From Helianthus annuus (Eukaryota; Streptophyta; Magnoliopsida; Asterales; Asteraceae), in NCBI RefSeq assembly GCF_002127325.2, contig NC_035447.2:26861762-26925761 (forward strand): a DNA stretch of 64,000 nucleotides. Direction: 5' to 3'. The notes under the pieces were generated by a model. That model had not been told where the DNA came from. It searched no databases and saw only the letters and a program-made list of their open reading frames with translations. The translations under genes and the position numbers were made by a program. Each line of letters opens with the position of its first letter. Position 1 is the stretch's first letter. This document shows, piece by piece, positions 8,619-18,794 of this stretch.

Positions 8619-11600
8619 TCAGAGCATCATGCGCAGTAAAGTCTTTAAACGTAAGAAATCCTTTGGCTGCAGTGCTTTAGTCATAATATCTGCTAATTGA
8701 TCTTTGGTTGCACAGAACATTATTGTTACATCGTCTCTCTTGATCAAGTCTCTTATGAAATGATATTTGACGCGTATATGCTTGCTCTTGCCGTGATATA
8801 CTGGATCCTTGGCTAGACATATAGTGGACTTATTATCACAATAGATAGGTATTGGATAATTGTTTTTTTCTTGTAATTCATCCAATATTCCTTTTAGCCA
8901 TATTGCTTGACATCCGGCTAAGGTAAGAGCCATATATTCTGCTTCTGTTGAGGATAGAGCAACTACCTTTTGTTTCTTTGATTGCCACGATACAGGTCCT
9001 GATCCTAGATGAAAGATGTATCCTGATGTGCTTTTACTGTCATCCACATTTCCTGCATAGTCACTATCACTAAATCCTATCAGTTTCTGCTTTCCACCCT
9101 TAGAATATGTAACCCCTTGATCTAGAGTTCCTTTCACATATTTGAGTATACGCTTTGCTGCTTCCCAGTGACTTCGTTTTGGTGCTTCCATAAACCTACT
9201 TATTTTACTTACTGCGAACATTATGTCTGGTCTAGTGTTTGTCAGATACATCAGACTCCCTACTAGGCTTCTATACATGCTTTCATCTATGAATTCTTCC
9301 GGATCTTCCTTTGATAATTTCAACCCGTATTCCATCGGAGTCGAAACTGTATTGCATTGACTCATTCTATATTTCTCAAGTAAAGTTTTCATATATTTCT
9401 TTTGTGATAGGATTATATTGCCATCTTCATACGAAACTTCCATGCCAAGAAAGTAATGTAGTTTTCCCATGTCTGTCATCTCAAATTCCTTCTTCATCTC
9501 ATTCTTAAACTCAGATATTAACTTCATAGAGTTACTGGCTTCTTCTCCTGGTTTGATATATCCTTGAGGTTGATCTATATACACTTGTTCCTTCAGTTTC
9601 CCGTTTAAAAATGCTGTTTTTACGTCCATTTGGTGTAAGTACCAGTCATTTTGAGCTGCTAGGGCCAGCACTAGACGCACTGTCTCAAATCTAATAACTG
9701 GTGCAAATACTTCTTGGTAGTCGATTCCGAATTTCTGCTTGTATCCTTTTACCACCAGTCTAGCCTTGTATTTATCTACATTTCCTTTCTCATCATACTT
9801 TGTCTTGTATATCCATTTGACTCCTATGGGTTTCTGATTTGTCGGGGGATCAACCAGATCCCACGTTTGATTTTTGTAGATTGACTCCATTTCCTTGTTC
9901 ATTGCGTCAATCCATTTCTCATCTTTACTAGCTTCTTCGTATGTTGTAGGATCTGTACTAGTATAGAGTACGAAGTTTATTACTTGATTTTCATTATACT
10001 TTTGTAGTATCTCCTCATTAGTTAACTCCCTTGTGTCTCTATACACACTTTTGATGCTTCTCGTGCGGATGATTTCATTTTCAGAATCGGTAGAGGAAGT
10101 TTCTTCATCAAGTTGATTTTGATCTGATGTAAGATCTAACTCGTTACTGTCTTGACTTGGTTGTGCCTGCTGTGACACAGACATCCCGGGGGTTGCATCC
10201 ATGTTATCTACAATGCTTTCTTGTTGAGCAGAAGTTGATTCATGATCCTCATCGATTTGAAACTGATCACTTGTACCTTGATTCATCAGTGTCGTGTTGT
10301 CCTCTATTATCATGAATGGAGTCTCGTTTTGTTCGTTTTTGATGACCCACCTTTTATTTTCATCAAATATCACATCCCTGCTTATAGTGATTTTGTTAGT
10401 TAGAGGGTTGAATAGCTTGTATCCTTTACTATTTCCACTGTACCCAACGAATATCATCTTCTCCGTTTTATCATTTACTTTGTTCCACTTTTGTTTCGGT
10501 ATGTGAACATAGGCTACACTACCGAAGACTTTGAAGTGCTCCACATTTGGCTTCCTTCCATTCCATGTTTCGAATGGAGTTGTATTTGGTCTTGTCTTTG
10601 TGACTGTTCGATTTAATATATATGTAGTGCAAGCTACTGCCTCTGCCCAGAATTTGTTGGGTAAGTTCTTTATGTTCAACATACTTCGACTCAACTCCAT
10701 TAGTGTTCTATTTTTCCTTTCGGCTACCCCGTTTTGTTGGGGTGTGTAACTGGTGGTGAGTTGATGATGAATTCCATTCTCTTTCAAGTAATCTTGAAAT
10801 GATTTACCACAGTATTCTCCTCCTCGATCTGTTCTCAATGTCTTTATCTTATGATCCGATTGATTTTCAGTTAATGCTTTGAATTGTTTAAAATAACTCA
10901 ATGCATCGGATTTGAGTTTAAGAAAATAAACCCAAGTTTTCCTAGAATAATCATCAATGAAGGTAACGAAGTACCTGCATCCACTGATTGACTCCGTTCT
11001 CATCGGACCACATATATCGGAATGAACGAGTTGAAGTGGTTTAGACGCTTGCCATCTTGTTTTATTTGGAAAAACTTTTCTTGCTTGCTTACCGGATATA
11101 CAGCCTTCACATATATTTATGTCCCTCGAAATTTTTGGCAAACCATACACCAACTCTTTGTTCCCCATTTCTGCTAGTGTATCTAGATTCACATGTCCAT
11201 ACCTCTTATGCCATAGTGTAGAGGTTTCCTTGATAGTCATCGTTAGTGCTAACGTTAGATCCTTTCCCGGATTGAGGGGGAACATCTTGTTGCTTGTCAT
11301 TCCTATGATACCCAAAGTTTCGTTCCTTACATCCTTTATAATGCATTTGTCTTTCAGAAATTTAACTATGTAACCTTTTCGTATGAGTTGTCCCACGCTT
11401 AGAAGGTTATGTTTCAAACCTTTGACATAAAATACATCTTGTATTCTTTTGTTTTGTCCCTGTATTGTAACCATGATTTCTCCACTGCCTAAAACCTCTA
11501 ACCTTTTGTCGTCTCCCGTTCTTACCTCTTTTCTGATCGATTCATCTATTGTTATGAACAGGTCTCGGTTTCCTGTCATGTGGTTGCTGCAACCACTGTC

Positions 11601-12518
11601 CAAATACCAATGATCATCATTCACTGTTTCTTCCATATTCAGAATCATGAACATTGAATCATCCGTTTCCTTTTCACCCGGTTCGTCTTCTTGATGGATC
11701 AACATGTTGTCTGCACTTCCGCTGTCCTCCTTTTGTTTGCAAAACTTGGCGATATGGCCTAGTTTTTGACAGTTATAACATCTGACAGAATTTGTGTATC
11801 GATCCCTGAATTTTCCGCGTCCTCTTCCTATTCCACTGTTCCGATTTGATCGAAACTTATCTTGATTTGCATTCTGAATCTGAAATGCATGTTCAATCGG
11901 AGGATCTTCGTATCTCTTCATTCTTAATTCATGTGATTGCAGAATTCCCATTAATTCTTCGGTGGAGACATTCTCTAAGTTCTTAGTTTCCTCTATAGTG
12001 ATAACAACCGACTCAAAATTTCGAGTCATGCTACGTAGAATTTTTTCTACAATTCGTTGTTCACTAATTTTTTCTTCATTCATCCTTAATTGGTTCACTA
12101 CTACGGTTATCCTATTGAAATATTCTTCTACAGATTCCCCATCTTTCATATTTAACGCATCAAATTCACATCTAAGAGTTTGAAGTCTTACAGTTTTTAC
12201 TCGGTTTTCTCCCCTGTATGATTTATACAGAATGTTCCAGGCCTCCTTTGATGTATTTGCCATAGCGATCCTTTCGAATACGGTATCATTTACCGATTGA
12301 AACATTATGTGCAGAGCGCGTTTATCCTTCTTGATTGATTCTCGGTACGCTGTATTTGCTTCATTTGTTGGATTATTTCCCAACTCTCGATACCCATCTT
12401 CGACGATATTCCATAATTCTTGCGATTCGAGTAACACTTTCATTTGTATATGCCAGTGATAATAATTTGGTCCATTGAGTTTTGGAATCTGGGTTTGAAT
12501 TCCCTGTGACTGATTCAT
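8619..12518 (-). CDS. Copia B Gag-Pol polyprotein, intact frame lacking the RT active site
   Basis: Start chosen at the ATG at 12518 (MNQSQGIQ); the frame runs 25 codons further to a TTG near the PBS. About 1299 aa. Order: gag UBN2-type domain (from about residue 10); zinc knuckle CYNCQKLGHIAKFC (about 245); aspartic protease WYLDSGCSNHM (about 305); GAG-pre-integrase with HKRYGHVN and CEGCISGKQ; integrase core with HSDICGP, DRGGEY and NGVAERKNRT; RT N-terminal part (GVKWIYK, YKARLVVKGY, FLNGKL); then RNase H with FSDSDYAG, SSTEAEYMAL and ADIMTKAL. Between GEE and MKLISEF (about 9525-9545) roughly 80 residues usual in the family, including the YxDD box, are missing, yet the frame is kept. RT should be inactive while Gag, protease and integrase could be made. 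Confidence 0.93.
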   Translation of the reverse strand: MNQSQGIQTQIPKLNGPNYYHWHIQMKVLLESQELWNIVEDGYRELGNNPTNEANTAYRESIKKDKRALHIMFQSVNDTVFERIAMANTSKEAWNILYKSYRGENRVKTVRLQTLRCEFDALNMKDGESVEEYFNRITVVVNQLRMNEEKISEQRIVEKILRSMTRNFESVVITIEETKNLENVSTEELMGILQSHELRMKRYEDPPIEHAFQIQNANQDKFRSNRNSGIGRGRGKFRDRYTNSVRCYNCQKLGHIAKFCKQKEDSGSADNMLIHQEDEPGEKETDDSMFMILNMEETVNDDHWYLDSGCSNHMTGNRDLFITIDESIRKEVRTGDDKRLEVLGSGEIMVTIQGQNKRIQDVFYVKGLKHNLLSVGQLIRKGYIVKFLKDKCIIKDVRNETLGIIGMTSNKMFPLNPGKDLTLALTMTIKETSTLWHKRYGHVNLDTLAEMGNKELVYGLPKISRDINICEGCISGKQARKVFPNKTRWQASKPLQLVHSDICGPMRTESISGCRYFVTFIDDYSRKTWVYFLKLKSDALSYFKQFKALTENQSDHKIKTLRTDRGGEYCGKSFQDYLKENGIHHQLTTSYTPQQNGVAERKNRTLMELSRSMLNIKNLPNKFWAEAVACTTYILNRTVTKTRPNTTPFETWNGRKPNVEHFKVFGSVAYVHIPKQKWNKVNDKTEKMIFVGYSGNSKGYKLFNPLTNKITISRDVIFDENKRWVIKNEQNETPFMIIEDNTTLMNQGTSDQFQIDEDHESTSAQQESIVDNMDATPGMSVSQQAQPSQDSNELDLTSDQNQLDEETSSTDSENEIIRTRSIKSVYRDTRELTNEEILQKYNENQVINFVLYTSTDPTTYEEASKDEKWIDAMNKEMESIYKNQTWDLVDPPTNQKPIGVKWIYKTKYDEKGNVDKYKARLVVKGYKQKFGIDYQEVFAPVIRFETVRLVLALAAQNDWYLHQMDVKTAFLNGKLKEQVYIDQPQGYIKPGEEASNSMKLISEFKNEMKKEFEMTDMGKLHYFLGMEVSYEDGNIILSQKKYMKTLLEKYRMSQCNTVSTPMEYGLKLSKEDPEEFIDESMYRSLVGSLMYLTNTRPDIMFAVSKISRFMEAPKRSHWEAAKRILKYVKGTLDQGVTYSKGGKQKLIGFSDSDYAGNVDDSKSTSGYIFHLGSGPVSWQSKKQKVVALSSTEAEYMALTLAGCQAIWLKGILDELQEKNNYPIPIYCDNKSTICLAKDPVYHGKSKHIRVKYHFIRDLIKRDDVTIMFCATKDQLADIMTKALQPKDFLRLKTLLRMML

Positions 12519-12580
12519 CTTCGTTTGATCCTTGGTGTATGCAGTTGATTTAAGAACGAAGCGATGTTCGGATCGTTGTG

Positions 12581-12592
12581 GCTCTGATACCA
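12581..12592 (-). other. Copia B primer binding site (initiator tRNA-Met)
   Basis: Minus strand TGGTATCAGAGC, three bases inside the 5' LTR; the standard Copia PBS. Confidence 0.9.
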
Positions 12593-12595
12593 ATA

Positions 12596-12840
12596 TGTTG
12601 GAATTCCTTGTGATGTTCGAACGTAATTAGGGTTCTGTAGATCTTGGATTGTTCATAAAATGAATTGATAATCATAAACAGATACATTCGGAAGTATATA
12701 TATGTTTAGAGCGTACATGTGTTAACCGCCCTCAAATTAATAAATAAAACATACTACCCTAATTAACACTTAAACTAATATGTAACATAAATATGTATTA
12801 TATCTAGCTTATATATATAATTAACCATGCTTGTCTAACA
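12596..12840 (-). repeat. Copia B 5' LTR
   Basis: 245 bp, the promoter-bearing LTR for the minus-strand transcript. It matches 8352-8598 apart from one TA unit. GAGGC follows at 12841-12845. Confidence 0.93.
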
Positions 12841-12950
12841 GAGGCCCACAATGGTGACCCCAACCCAAGCCCATGTACAAGTTTAAGACGTTCCATTCAC
12901 GTACCTATAACTCCATGTAAATTCAATGATTTTAAGTTGTTTTTAATAAA

Positions 12951-14487
12951 AGAAAATGAGCCTAAAAACTTTAATGAAGCTGGGGAAAATAGGGATTGGA
13001 CGAAAGCCATGAGAGCCGAGATTGAATCAATCAAAAAAAAATCGAACTTGGGTGCTAGTGAATCCTCCTAAATGGTGTAAACCAATTGGTCCTAAATGGG
13101 TTTACAACGTGAAGAAAAATGTGGATGGATCGATAAACAAGTACAAAGCTCGTTTGGTTGCAAAGGGTTATGTGCAACGATACGGAGTATATTTTGAAGA
13201 AGTTTTCGCACCTGTCACCAGATGCTTTGGCGGCTAGCTATAGTGGGAGATTGATCACTTGGATGTCAAGTCGGCTTTCTTTCATGGAGAACTTGAAGAA
13301 ACTGTTTATGTTAGTCAGCCGGAAGGAATTGTAAAAGTGGGAGATGAAGCCAAAGTTTACGAACTATTGAAGGCCCTCTATGGGTTAAAGCAAGCTTCTA
13401 GCGCATGGAATATCAAGATGGATAACATGCTGAAACGGTTTAACTTCCAAAGGTGTTCCCAAGATCAAGCGATGTATAGACGGGTTATGAAAGATACTTT
13501 GCTGATAGTGGGGGTTTATATCGATGACATGGTAGTCACTAGTTCGAGTTTGGAAGAGATTAAACATTTCAAGATTCAAATGGAGAAGTGCTTCGAGATG
13601 ACTGATCTTGGTAAGTTATCTTACTATCCTGGTATAGAAGTATTGCAACACAATGAAGGGATTACGATAAAGCAAGAAGCATATGCTAGTCAGATTTTAA
13701 AGGAATGGGGTTTGTTAGAGTGCAATTTATCCAAGTGTACTATGGAGCCCAGAATAAAGTTAATGAAAGATGAAAAAGGTGAAAGTGCAGATGCAACAGG
13801 CTTTCAAAGACGGGTGGGATGTTTGAAATATCTACTTCACACAAGACCTGATCTCTCGTTCTCAATCAGTATGGTGAGCCGATATATGCATGATTCAAAG
13901 GAGTCACACTCGAATGTTGTTAAACATATTATGTGTTACATCAAAGGTACCATTAATTCTGGAATTACATATTATCTTGGAGGTTCAAGAGAATTAGTAG
14001 GTTACAGTGATAGTAGCTATAATACGGATAGAGACGATGGGCTAAGTACAACATGCCATATTTTTTATTTTAGTAAATCACCAATTACTTGGTGCACTCA
14101 GAAACAAACTACTGTTGCATTGTCTCCTTGTGAAGCCGAGCTTATGGCTGCTATAGCTACTGCATGTCAAGCCTTGTGGCTTCATGGTTTATTAAGTGAT
14201 TAACTGGTGAAGAGCCAAAGAAGGTTGAGTTATGAGTTGATAACAAATCTTCCATTGCCTTAATGAAGAATCCTGTGTTGCACGGTAGAAGTAAGCACAT
14301 TAATACACAGTTCCACTTTATTCGTGAATATATTGAAAGAGATCTAGTTAAAGTAGAGCATGTTTCGAGAGATCAACAAAAGGCAGATATATTAACTAAA
14401 GCTCTTGCAAGGATAAAGTTTAAAGAGATGCAAGACATGCTTGGAGTTGAAGACCTCCTGGTTGCGAGTCGGCAATTAGGGAGGTGA
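12951..14487 (+). pseudogene. Copia RT and RNase H fragment (element A)
   Basis: Starts with the pre-RT motif (WTKAMRAEIESI), frameshifts in an A run near 13030, continues IGPKWVYN and YKARLVAKGY to 13237, has a short deletion and frameshift after APVTR, then runs 13259-14203 with LDVKSAFFHGEL, LKQASSAW, YIDDMVV (RT box), DLGKLSY and RNase H (GYSDSSY, SPCEAELMA). A stop at 14202 and another near 14234 precede the tail (GRSKHINTQFHF, ADILTKAL) that ends at 14487. The RT box is present, but the protein cannot be made whole. Confidence 0.88.
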
Positions 14488-14488
14488 A

Positions 14489-14738
14489 TGTTGGTGGCAA
14501 AATTACCAACTCATCACAAGTCGGTGGTGGGTTTGGGTCTCTAATTGATTGTAATTATATGATAAGATTATTTAGGTAATTAAAGATATCAATTAGAATA
14601 GGATTATTATGCTTGGAAAAGAAGATTTCTAGTCCTATAAATGTAATTAGTTTTTGAGGAAGTTTTCTAATAATAATAATGTGAGCGTATCATAGTTTTA
14701 ATTGTGTGCTTTCTGATTTCTTTGTTTTGCTGAAACCA
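14489..14738 (+). repeat. Copia A 3' LTR (end approximate)
   Basis: Begins TGTTGGTGGC immediately after the purine run AATTAGGGAGGTGAA (14474-14488), which serves as PPT. The end is placed at the CCA at 14736-14738 because Copia C coding sequence resumes right after a possible 5-bp duplication ATTAT (14739-14743). The 5' LTR is outside the window, so neither the end nor the duplication can be confirmed here. Confidence 0.5.
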
Positions 14739-14743
14739 ATTAT

Positions 14744-15830
14744 GAGCTTGAGTAACTCACTTAACGACCAAGTATTATTTTTATTAATTGATTCGATTTT
14801 TGCGCGCATTGCTTTGTCCACTCCGGTTTAGATTTTGCATCGTCAAAACGAACCGGTTCATCATCCGCAAGAAATAAAAAATCTTCATCAATTATACATG
14901 AATTTAAAATGTAATCGTTAAAACATATTTGGTATAACCGTGTTCATTTGGACCTACGAATAACTGGCTCGGGCGTCATAATATCACCTACATGCCCTTC
15001 ACGATTTGGATCTAAAAACTCGTTGTTACTTTTTTACTTTTGTGAACTATTATTTCCATGTAGGCCATTATTATTAGGATTAATAAACACATTATCAAAA
15101 CCATTTGTGCTTCTGCAATTATTATTTTGTTCACTTGGGCCAAGTCATACCCAGTTGGGCCTTGCTGAATTGGGCTAGTAACAAGCACAGTATCTCGATT
15201 TGAGGCCCTTGAGACTTGCTTAGTTTGACCATGAACATCAACATCTTTCATTCGTTGACTTCGGTGTGAGGTGCACATAATATTCACGTTGGCATGTTGT
15301 CTTTCATATGCCAATGCCAGTGTTGAGTTATTTGTTCCATGAGAAATTTGATTTTTAGGCCGGTAGATGTGGTATAAAATTTTTAGGGGTTTTATCATGC
15401 TATGTTAATGTCATATCAGCGTCATGTCACATAAGGGTCTTTAAAGCCCTCTCTTTAACTTGCATTCAATGATTTAAAGCCCCTTTAAACAAAATACAAA
15501 AAAAAATAAAGAGCAAAAAATTTGATTGGTCGAAAAGAATGGGCCCCACCTGCACATGTCATTAGCGCTCGAAACTGGAATGAAGCCCTCTCCATGGTGC
15601 CCCCCCCCCCCCCCTGGCGCCCAAGGGGTGGCTATGGGGAGCTAAATGGTGCTAAAATTGCTGATTTGGCTAGAGGCGCTATACCACACCCCCTGGCCTT
15701 AGAAACAATATCAACACCACTTGGGCTTTTAGTATTACCTGACCCAATTGAATCTGCTCCGTATTAACCGACCCATCTCTCGTGTCAATAACGCCATCAA
15801 TGCGCTTATTTAATTTAGAGAAAAAGAATG
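14744..15830 (-). pseudogene. Copia element C fragment: integrase-RT linker and RT start
   Basis: Read on the minus strand, 14890-14750 gives DEPVRFDDAKSKPEWTK, then, after a one-base shift, AMRAKIESINKNNTWSL, the conserved start of a Copia RT. Upstream (15354-15000) a long, mostly open stretch rich in Ser, Thr, Asn and Gln is the usual variable linker; part of it also lies at 15702-15780 beyond a MITE. The rest of its RT would be on the far side of Copia A. This makes C the oldest host of the nest. Confidence 0.65.
15358..15698. mobile_element. Harbinger/Tourist-like MITE, 341 bp
   Basis: Terminal inverted repeats GGCCGGTAGATGTGGTATA (left) and GGCCAGGGGGTGTGGTATA (right, inverted) are flanked by TTA at 15355-15357 and 15699-15701. 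The 3-bp TWA duplication is the signature of PIF/Harbinger. It holds a C run at 15601-15614 and no ORF of note. It interrupts the linker of Copia C. Confidence 0.7.
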
Positions 15831-16110
15831 AATTACGCGTTATATGGTTGCTCTAGACCCTAAAGCTAAATTCTAATCGTTAAACTCTAAACTCAAAAGC
15901 TAAACTCTATATATATTTAATTAGGGTTCATCAGGCCAATCACAACGCCACCAACGTTCGTTTTATCGGGTTTCCTACGTTCCTTAGATTATTATTTTGA
16001 TCACCCCTTGAATCCATTACCCAATTATTTTGATCAGTAATTTTGTATATAAGAAAAAACTATCTAAATTACTCTTTTTTTGTTAATAAGTTTCAAATTT
16101 TACTTTAAAC
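15831..16110. other. Intergenic, nothing recognised
   Basis: AT-rich, with short AAACTCTAAAC-like repeats at about 15880-15910. No ORF, TIR or RNA gene is supported. Confidence 0.5.
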
Positions 16111-16114
16111 ATTT

Positions 16115-16215
16115 ACCACCGAAGACTAATGGGTGGTGGTCCATTGGAAAAGTTAAAGTCTTTATAATGTCTTGGGAGGGGGAGGTCTTGGGTTGAAGTC
16201 CCATAAACAATAGGA
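16115..16215 (+). mobile_element. Possible tRNA-derived SINE head
   Basis: GTGGTCCATTGGAAAAG followed about 50 bases later by GGTCTTGGGTTGAAGTCCC resembles the A box and B box (GGTTCGANNCC) of a pol III promoter with tRNA-like spacing. No clear tail or target duplication was found, so this is only a candidate. Confidence 0.3.
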
Positions 16216-16750
16216 TTAAAAGAAATTTATCGTTCAAAAAACATTGCTTAGCGACGGTTAACTTTATAATGACTGTATAAACTATGTGACAATATGAATT
16301 GATATTTTTCTTTATTAACATCAGAAATTGTGTCCAAGATTACTCAAACTATCAAGGCTTTTAGGACTATGAACATGACTTTTGAGTTTGAAAATGTCCG
16401 CGTCGTATATAAAGGGACTTGACTTTCGGCTTTGGTTTACCTTTTCCATTTCAAGAGTCTACTCAACACATTTGGCAAGTTATCTAGATATTAATAATAT
16501 TATAATTGATACAGTTTTTTTATGTGAATGGCAAATGTTACTCCTACTATAAATTACACCAATAAATCTAAATGATATATCGCCTAGGTTTACACCTAAG
16601 GACATCTTCTTTAAGAAACATAAGCCTCTACCAAGTGGGCTAGCCCCACATTGACTCTTACAATTCATAGTATTATTAACAACTAAACAACATAGCTCTA
16701 AATGATGTTAAGTAAATTACTTTGAGACCTAGAAAATAAACGGACGCTAC
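16216..16750. other. Intergenic, nothing firm
   Basis: AT-rich. A more GC-rich stretch at 16580-16670 (AAGTGGGCTAGCCCCACATTG) looks like repeat DNA but matches nothing recognised. Confidence 0.45.
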
Positions 16751-16754
16751 TAAA

Positions 16755-17035
16755 TAAGTGTTTAAACATCTTCCAGCTTACGAAATGTGGTCCTTAGTTA
16801 AAACCGTTTGGCTTGATCTAACAAACATCGATTTTCCTTTATGTAGATCATAAGTTGAGAAAACTCTTGACAAGATGTGTTTCGTTTTGTCACCTTATAA
16901 TTTATTCGTCTCTATGTAAGAATGCAAGTTACGTTGTTTTCATAGATAATCACGTTATCCTTCTTAATTTGTTCGAAACGACATGCTTCTAGTATGTGTT
17001 CTTCCATCGATCTTGGCCAAACTCCAAGAAAATGT
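16755..17035 (-). pseudogene. Decayed Copia RNase H fragment
   Basis: On the minus strand one frame reads GVWPRSMEEHILEACRF, then NVIIYENNVTCI, which follows the Copia RNase H pattern (a VWLRS-type helix, then an IYEDNAAC-type strand). Downstream it is broken by stops at the position expected for the KHI and ADLFTK motifs. Because C is also on the minus strand with its RT at lower coordinates, this piece cannot be its simple continuation and must come from another copy. Confidence 0.5.
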
Positions 17036-17327
17036 TGTCATCGTATGTGAACGTGTAACCTGACTGAGATCGTACTTATTGTCGATCTCATAGATATCCA
17101 ACATCAAGATAGTTAAAGAGCTGCAATTTGTTATTTTTATGGTGGAAGAGACATAAGTCTCATGTCTAGAAACCATATCAAAATATGTGCATTATTCCAT
17201 TCAAATATCTGTATATGAGTTAGGGTTGAATCATATATCACTAGCACATGCACCAAGATCCAAAATATCAAATCCCGTACTATTTACAAGAAACATAAGT
17301 GCATCGGACAACCATGAGTTTAGTTGT
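17036..17327. other. Intergenic, nothing recognised
   Basis: No ORF or repeat is supported. The immediate 3' flank of the LINE is at its right end. Confidence 0.45.
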
Positions 17328-17626
17328 TTTTTTTTTTTTTTTTTTTTTTTTTTTGAATGAAGGTGATTTTCATTAAAGAGGGCTTAAGCAAGAAGCTCAA
17401 GAAATACAATACATAAAAGAAACCGAAACGAAAACAAAACAGAACTTAAGAATTACAAAGGGAAGTCCGTGAACTTGAATCCTCTCCAATTCTCCCAACT
17501 TAAGTCCGGGAGTCCAGCCCTAGATTTCACCCATAAATACGATAGTGCCTTAATGTCACCAATCAAGTTTGCTATATTGGGGGATCTTTGTTTGAAGATA
17601 AACTTGTTCCTCGATCTCCAAATACT

Positions 17627-17932
17627 CTAGCATGTTGCAGCCATGACAGTCCAGATTGCCTTCTTGAGAAACCTGTAAGATTTGTAAGAGGAGATGTACT
17701 CGAATAATTGCACGATACTCAGAGTGAATCGGGGTAAAGGGATCTTCAACCACTGGAATATGACGGTCCAAATATTCTGAGCAAAATCACAAGTAACTAG
17801 GAGATGATCTGCAGTTTCAAGAGCGTGATCGCAGAGTACGCAGGCGGTAGATGGGAACGTGATACGTCTGGCCAGAAGTGCTTCCTTGGAGTGGATGCGG
17901 TCGAGAACGACACGCCATAAAAAACAATTCAC
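17627..17932 (-). pseudogene. LINE zf-RVT zinc-binding domain
   Basis: Reads NCFLWRVVLDRIHSKEAL, then CVLCDHALETADHLLVTC, the CxxC...HxxxxC signature of the zinc-binding domain that ends the ORF2 product of plant L1 elements. It is cut off from the upstream RT by frameshifts. Confidence 0.85.
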
Positions 17933-18049
17933 CTTTTTTGGAATCCAGTGCAGCTAATTAAGGACTTTAGTTTCTGGGATGCAGTTTATGTGGTCCAGTT
18001 CGGATCTTAATGACTGTACCATGAAGTCTCCACAGGAGGTGTCAGCTTT

Positions 18050-18661
18050 CTATACCCATCGATCAGGACCTGGGCCAAGCCCAACAGAAAGCAGCAAGGC
18101 GGTGTATGTAGCCCATTCTGTGAGGTGTTCTGGACGGGATAATGAGTTCAAACTGCCCCAGAACCATATCACTTCACCTTGTGAGATATTATAACATTGC
18201 TGAACCGTGCATCTTCTCTCAGTTTCCAAGGAATACAGGTTCGGGAAAGTGTCGCGTAGAGGTCTGTTGGCCACCCAAGTGTCTAACCAGAAGAGGGTTT
18301 TGTCTCCAACTCCCAATTTAGGTATCAATCTTTCACTGATTTGCACGACGGGATTCAGTGAGGCCCTTCCCATATTTCCGATAGGTTTCCAGACTCCGTT
18401 GATTGTGCTCTTTAACGAAATGCTTGACTTGCATCTTAGCCCGCGGTGAATAGTCGTAATTACCCTAGCCCATAGCGTCGACAGCTCGTTTTTATATCTG
18501 ACATTCCATTTGACGATAAGGGCTTTGTTTATGGATGCAAGACTACCGATCCCGAGTCCACCCTCCTTTTTTCGGGCAACCACCTTGTACCAGGGGGGCC
18601 AACAAATTTTATTTTTTTCCGAGCATCCACCCCAAAGGAATTTCCGACGTATACGTTCCAA
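18050..18661 (-). pseudogene. LINE post-RT region
   Basis: About 200 open codons with FLWGG, then WPPWYKVVARKKEGGLG, then VGDKTLFWLDTW, the typical plant L1 segment between RT and zf-RVT. A frameshift near 18660-18790 separates it from the RT. Confidence 0.85.
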
Positions 18662-18794
18662 TTGCTTGATGATTTGTGTAGGTGCACTGAAGAGTGAGAT
18701 GTAGTACGTAGGGAGGTTTACTAGGACTGCTTCGATGAGGGTGGCTTTCCCACCGAAAGAGAGAGCTCGAGCCTTCCATAAGGAGAGTTTGCTT

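Larger units (their letters stand above)
8352..12840 (-). mobile_element. Copia element B, young, full-length ends, RT core deleted
   Basis: 4489-bp - strand Ty1/Copia element with LTRs at 8352-8598 (247 bp) and 12596-12840 (245 bp). The only difference seen is one TA unit in a TA run. The target duplication is GAGGC (8347-8351 and 12841-12845). The PBS matches initiator tRNA-Met and a PPT borders the 3' LTR. One uninterrupted polyprotein frame fills the interior. It inserted in Copia A, 18 bp from the NA1 site. Structurally perfect, but it cannot make a working RT (see the CDS). Confidence 0.95.
1..14738 (+). mobile_element. Ty1/Copia element A, 5' end outside window, split by two insertions
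   Basis: Degenerate + strand Copia element. Its integrase part lies at 1-1045, an 18-bp remnant at 8334-8351, and RT/RNase H plus the 3' LTR at 12841-14738. The pieces join once NA1 (target duplication GGTGC at 1046-1050 and 8329-8333) and Copia B (target duplication GAGGC at 8347-8351 and 12841-12845) are removed. Gene order integrase then RT is that of Copia. The coding region has many stops and frameshifts, so it is an old, dead copy. Its 5' LTR, gag and protease would lie left of the window. Confidence 0.85.

Noticed and set aside
16115..16215. A true tRNA gene at the A/B-box-like sequence
   Set aside because: The sequence does not fold into a full cloverleaf by eye and has no discriminator arm; at most a SINE head.
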